IMG/VR virus record: IMGVR_UViG_3300011113_000133
Coordinates: 1 to 21,365 of that record
Direction: 5' to 3' (one strand)
DNA: 21,365 nt
Origin: a virus
Shown: piece by piece, positions 20,058-21,365 of the stretch
Layout of the letters: each line of letters starts with the position of its first letter
Numbering within the stretch: the stretch's first letter is position 1
Position numbers and translations under genes: made by a program
Notes under the pieces: model-generated
The model's database searches: none
What the model was told of the DNA's origin: nothing
The model's input: the letters and a program-made list of their open reading frames with translations, nothing else

Positions 20058-20168
20058 ATGTTAGTGATGGATAAATTACTTGACGTGTGCGACAATTGCA
20101 ACGAGCCAATAACGGCTGGGTCTGCAAAACCTTGCAAATGCCACACATGTCAAGCTAGGACTAACTAA
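20058..20168 (+). CDS. zinc-ribbon miniprotein (36 aa)
   Basis: A 36-residue product (start MLVMDKLLDVCDNCN) with C-DN-C and C-K-C-HT-C, enough for one zinc site. It lies four bases after the annealing-type gene and its stop directly abuts the next GTG. In module A the slot also begins with a Cys-rich miniprotein, but the sequences do not align by eye. Function unknown. Confidence 0.5.
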   Translation: MLVMDKLLDVCDNCNEPITAGSAKPCKCHTCQARTN

Positions 20169-20504
20169 GTGAGTAATCAAAGTCGCAAGCATAGAGGCTA
20201 TGCAACGCAGCGCATTGTAGCAGAATACTTGCAAGGGCAAGGCTGGAAACATGCGCTACCTGTTGGTGCTGGTAGAGATGGCTCGGACATCACGGGAATT
20301 GATGGCCTAGACATTGAAATCAAAGCTAGGACAAATCTGGACCTGTCAGGGCTAATGCGCCAACTTCATGATCGCAAGGCAAACAAAGGGATGGGCGTAG
20401 GCGTTCTACGTCTAAATGGTCAGGGTGAGAAATCCGTTGAGCAGTATGTGGCTGTTCTCACCTTGGCTGACTTAGTATATTTATTGCAGGCAAGTGGCTA
20501 CTGA
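20169..20504 (+). CDS. PD-(D/E)XK nuclease, Holliday-junction-resolvase-like
   Basis: A 111-residue protein with RKHRGYATQRIVAEYLQ at the start, then GAGRDGSDITG (D40), GLDIEIKA (E50, K52) and a C-terminal helix-strand region with MGVGVLRLNG. The D...ExK spacing and size match phage resolvase-like nucleases of the PD-(D/E)XK superfamily; such enzymes cut branched DNA before packaging. Starts with GTG directly after the upstream TAA. Module A lacks it and has an adenine methyltransferase in the same slot. Alternative: a small restriction-like or VRR-NUC-type nuclease. Confidence 0.65.
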   Translation: MSNQSRKHRGYATQRIVAEYLQGQGWKHALPVGAGRDGSDITGIDGLDIEIKARTNLDLSGLMRQLHDRKANKGMGVGVLRLNGQGEKSVEQYVAVLTLADLVYLLQASGY

Positions 20505-20604
20505 ACCTTATCTAATACATCGTTGCAAAGGATGTGGATTATGGATATATGGAAAAAGAGATTACTGCGAAGAGTGCAACACGCCCGAAGTTACGCACAA
20601 ATAA
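20494..20604 (+). CDS. zinc-ribbon miniprotein (36 aa)
   Basis: A 36-residue product (MATEPYLIHRCKGCG...) with C-KG-C near residue 11 and C-EE-C near residue 25, spaced as in a compact zinc ribbon. It begins inside the nuclease gene with GTG, with no stronger start nearby. It lies directly before the secreted transglycosylase-like gene. Function unknown. Confidence 0.5.
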   Translation: MATEPYLIHRCKGCGLWIYGKRDYCEECNTPEVTHK

Positions 20605-20621
20605 AGACTAGATTTGACATC

Positions 20622-21035
20622 ATGGCTATGCTTAGCATGCCAGCAAGCCTGAAAGGCAGCTTGCACGGCAAGCAAGCATTGGCCAGAGCTATGTTTATTG
20701 CTGGCTTAGCAATTGCACTACTGCCGCTGCAAACAATACAAACAAACGCTGCTGAAAAGCGCAGCTACCACATTATGAATATTAAGTTATATGCCTACAA
20801 CAAAATGGAATGGAAGCAGTTTGAATGCTATAACTGGCTTATTTATCATGAGAGTAGATGGAACTACAAAGCAAGAAATGGTAGTCATTACGGATTAGGT
20901 CAAATGCGATCTAAGTGGTATGGCACACTTAATCCATATAAGCAAGTAGATGCACATCTTAAATACTTGATTACAAGATATGATGGTTGTGCATGTAAGG
21001 CATATCAACATTGGAAGGATAAGGGATGGCATTAG
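20622..21035 (+). CDS. secreted transglycosylase-like (lysozyme-fold) protein, copy A'
   Basis: A 137-residue homologue of 4774-5184. N-terminus basic (KGSLHGKQALAR), hydrophobic core (AMFIAGLAIALLPL), probable cut after TNAA. Mature domain: YHESRWNYKARNGSHYG with Glu as likely catalytic acid, GQMRSKW, then KQVDAHLKYL and a KGWH end; cysteines in FEC and CAC match the other copy. The frame is open upstream to 20523, but ATG 20622 gives a normal signal peptide and a length equal to the other copy (136). Export by Sec is expected; it may loosen the wall independently of the holin/endolysin pair or act on the wall at infection. Confidence 0.72.
   Translation: MAMLSMPASLKGSLHGKQALARAMFIAGLAIALLPLQTIQTNAAEKRSYHIMNIKLYAYNKMEWKQFECYNWLIYHESRWNYKARNGSHYGLGQMRSKWYGTLNPYKQVDAHLKYLITRYDGCACKAYQHWKDKGWH
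20643..20677 (+). other. competing inverted repeats in the 5' coding region
   Basis: GCTTGC (20659-20664) can pair perfectly with GCAAGC at 20643-20648 on its left, or with GCAAGC at 20668-20673 (3-base loop) or 20672-20677 on its right. The hairpins are mutually exclusive and lie in codons 8-19 of the transglycosylase-like gene. Copy A of the gene also has hairpins there. Confidence 0.45.
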
Positions 21036-21148
21036 GTAAATGCATAGAATGCAAACAAGATACAGATGAAACAGAGTTAATAGTGCATAAAGGTGATCTA
21101 TCAACTATGTGCATTGATTGTTATGACAGGTTAGACAAATGGCGTTAA
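21026..21148 (+). CDS. zinc-finger miniprotein (40 aa)
   Basis: A 40-residue product with C-IE-C near residue 6 and C-ID-C near residue 29, an acidic spacer (DTDETE) and a basic end. It overlaps the transglycosylase-like gene by ten bases and the HNH gene by ten. It sits between two genes that directly touch in module A, so it looks inserted. AAGGG is the ribosome site. Function unknown. Confidence 0.55.
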   Translation: MALGKCIECKQDTDETELIVHKGDLSTMCIDCYDRLDKWR

Positions 21149-21365
21149 AGCCATATAGAGCTACTTCCCATTGGAAGAAGATAAGGTTAAAGGTGCTTAA
21201 TCGTGATGCATGGACTTGTAACTATTGTGGGGAATCTGCTAATGAAGTTGATCACGTATATCCCAAGTCAAAGGGCGGTGAAGATACGCTTGATAATCTG
21301 GTGGCTGCGTGTAGAAGGTGCAACATCAAAAAAAAGGATGCCGTTTTTTTAGGCTCAGCTTCTAC
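21139..21365 (+). CDS. HNH endonuclease, copy A' (cut by window end)
   Basis: First 75 residues of an HNH nuclease: C27-NY-C30, ANEVDH (34-39), N53 and C58-RR-C61-N62, then KKKDAVFLGS. It aligns with 5184-5558 throughout. The window stops inside a codon, so the 3' end and the expected terminase gene are missing. The T7 run at 21344-21350 occurs in the same place in copy A but in another codon phase. By the order in module A, a large terminase should follow. Confidence 0.85.
   Translation, partial: MALKPYRATSHWKKIRLKVLNRDAWTCNYCGESANEVDHVYPKSKGGEDTLDNLVAACRRCNIKKKDAVFLGSAS

Noticed and set aside
1-21365. Simple head-to-tail concatemer of one phage
   Set aside because: The repeated modules differ strongly in protein sequence and in gene content, so they cannot be copies of one genome.

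Overview
The window reads as a small siphovirus (long non-contractile tail, HK97-type head) that infects an actinobacterium. All supported genes lie on the + strand. No integrase, repressor, DNA polymerase, primase, helicase, tRNA, rRNA or CRISPR array was found. The gene set points to an actinobacterial host: a capsid protease fused to the major capsid protein, an M15-type endolysin, a DUF6378-like protein, an Lsr2-like DNA-binding protein, and a tail gene with the 'YKLFNTGDVLTAAQVN' start common in actinophages. The modest GC content by eye suggests a low-GC lineage, possibly a freshwater one; that is inference. The compact plan resembles the roughly 15-17 kb actinophages known from Arthrobacter and Microbacterium.

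Layout. (1) Module A, 1-5558: small tail-associated protein, M15 endolysin, two lysis membrane proteins, small 'PDW' protein, metallophosphoesterase, a gap with DnaA-box-like sequences, zinc-ribbon miniproteins, DUF6378-like protein, putative ssDNA-annealing protein, phage-type adenine methyltransferase, secreted transglycosylase-like protein and HNH endonuclease. (2) Structural core, 5555-16427: large terminase, portal (with a likely leaderless promoter), protease/capsid fusion, a GC-rich hairpin, connectors, tail tube, tail chaperones with a -1 frameshift, an HK97-gp10-like protein, tape measure and two tail-tip genes. (3) Module A', 16436-21365: a second, strongly diverged version of module A in the same order, cut by the window end inside its HNH gene.

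The central observation is this A-core-A' arrangement. About eleven genes occur twice with clear but distant protein similarity and nearly the same spacing (offset about 15.8-16.4 kb), so one period is about one small-phage genome. Three explanations fit: two different but related phages in tandem, a recombinant concatemer, or an assembly that entered a shared structural core through one strain's module and left through another's. The backbone is constant, while cargo in fixed slots differs (methyltransferase in A; Lsr2-like protein and PD-(D/E)XK nuclease in A').

How it works together: HNH and terminase package DNA; portal and protease/capsid fusion build the head; connectors, tube, chaperones, tape measure and tip proteins build the tail; holins release the endolysin; a Sec-exported transglycosylase-like protein may attack the wall from outside. 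Genes overlap by a few bases almost throughout. The only four gaps above about 35 bp (2039-2149, 6962-7000, 9657-9725, 18487-18540) each hold a candidate regulatory or structural signal.
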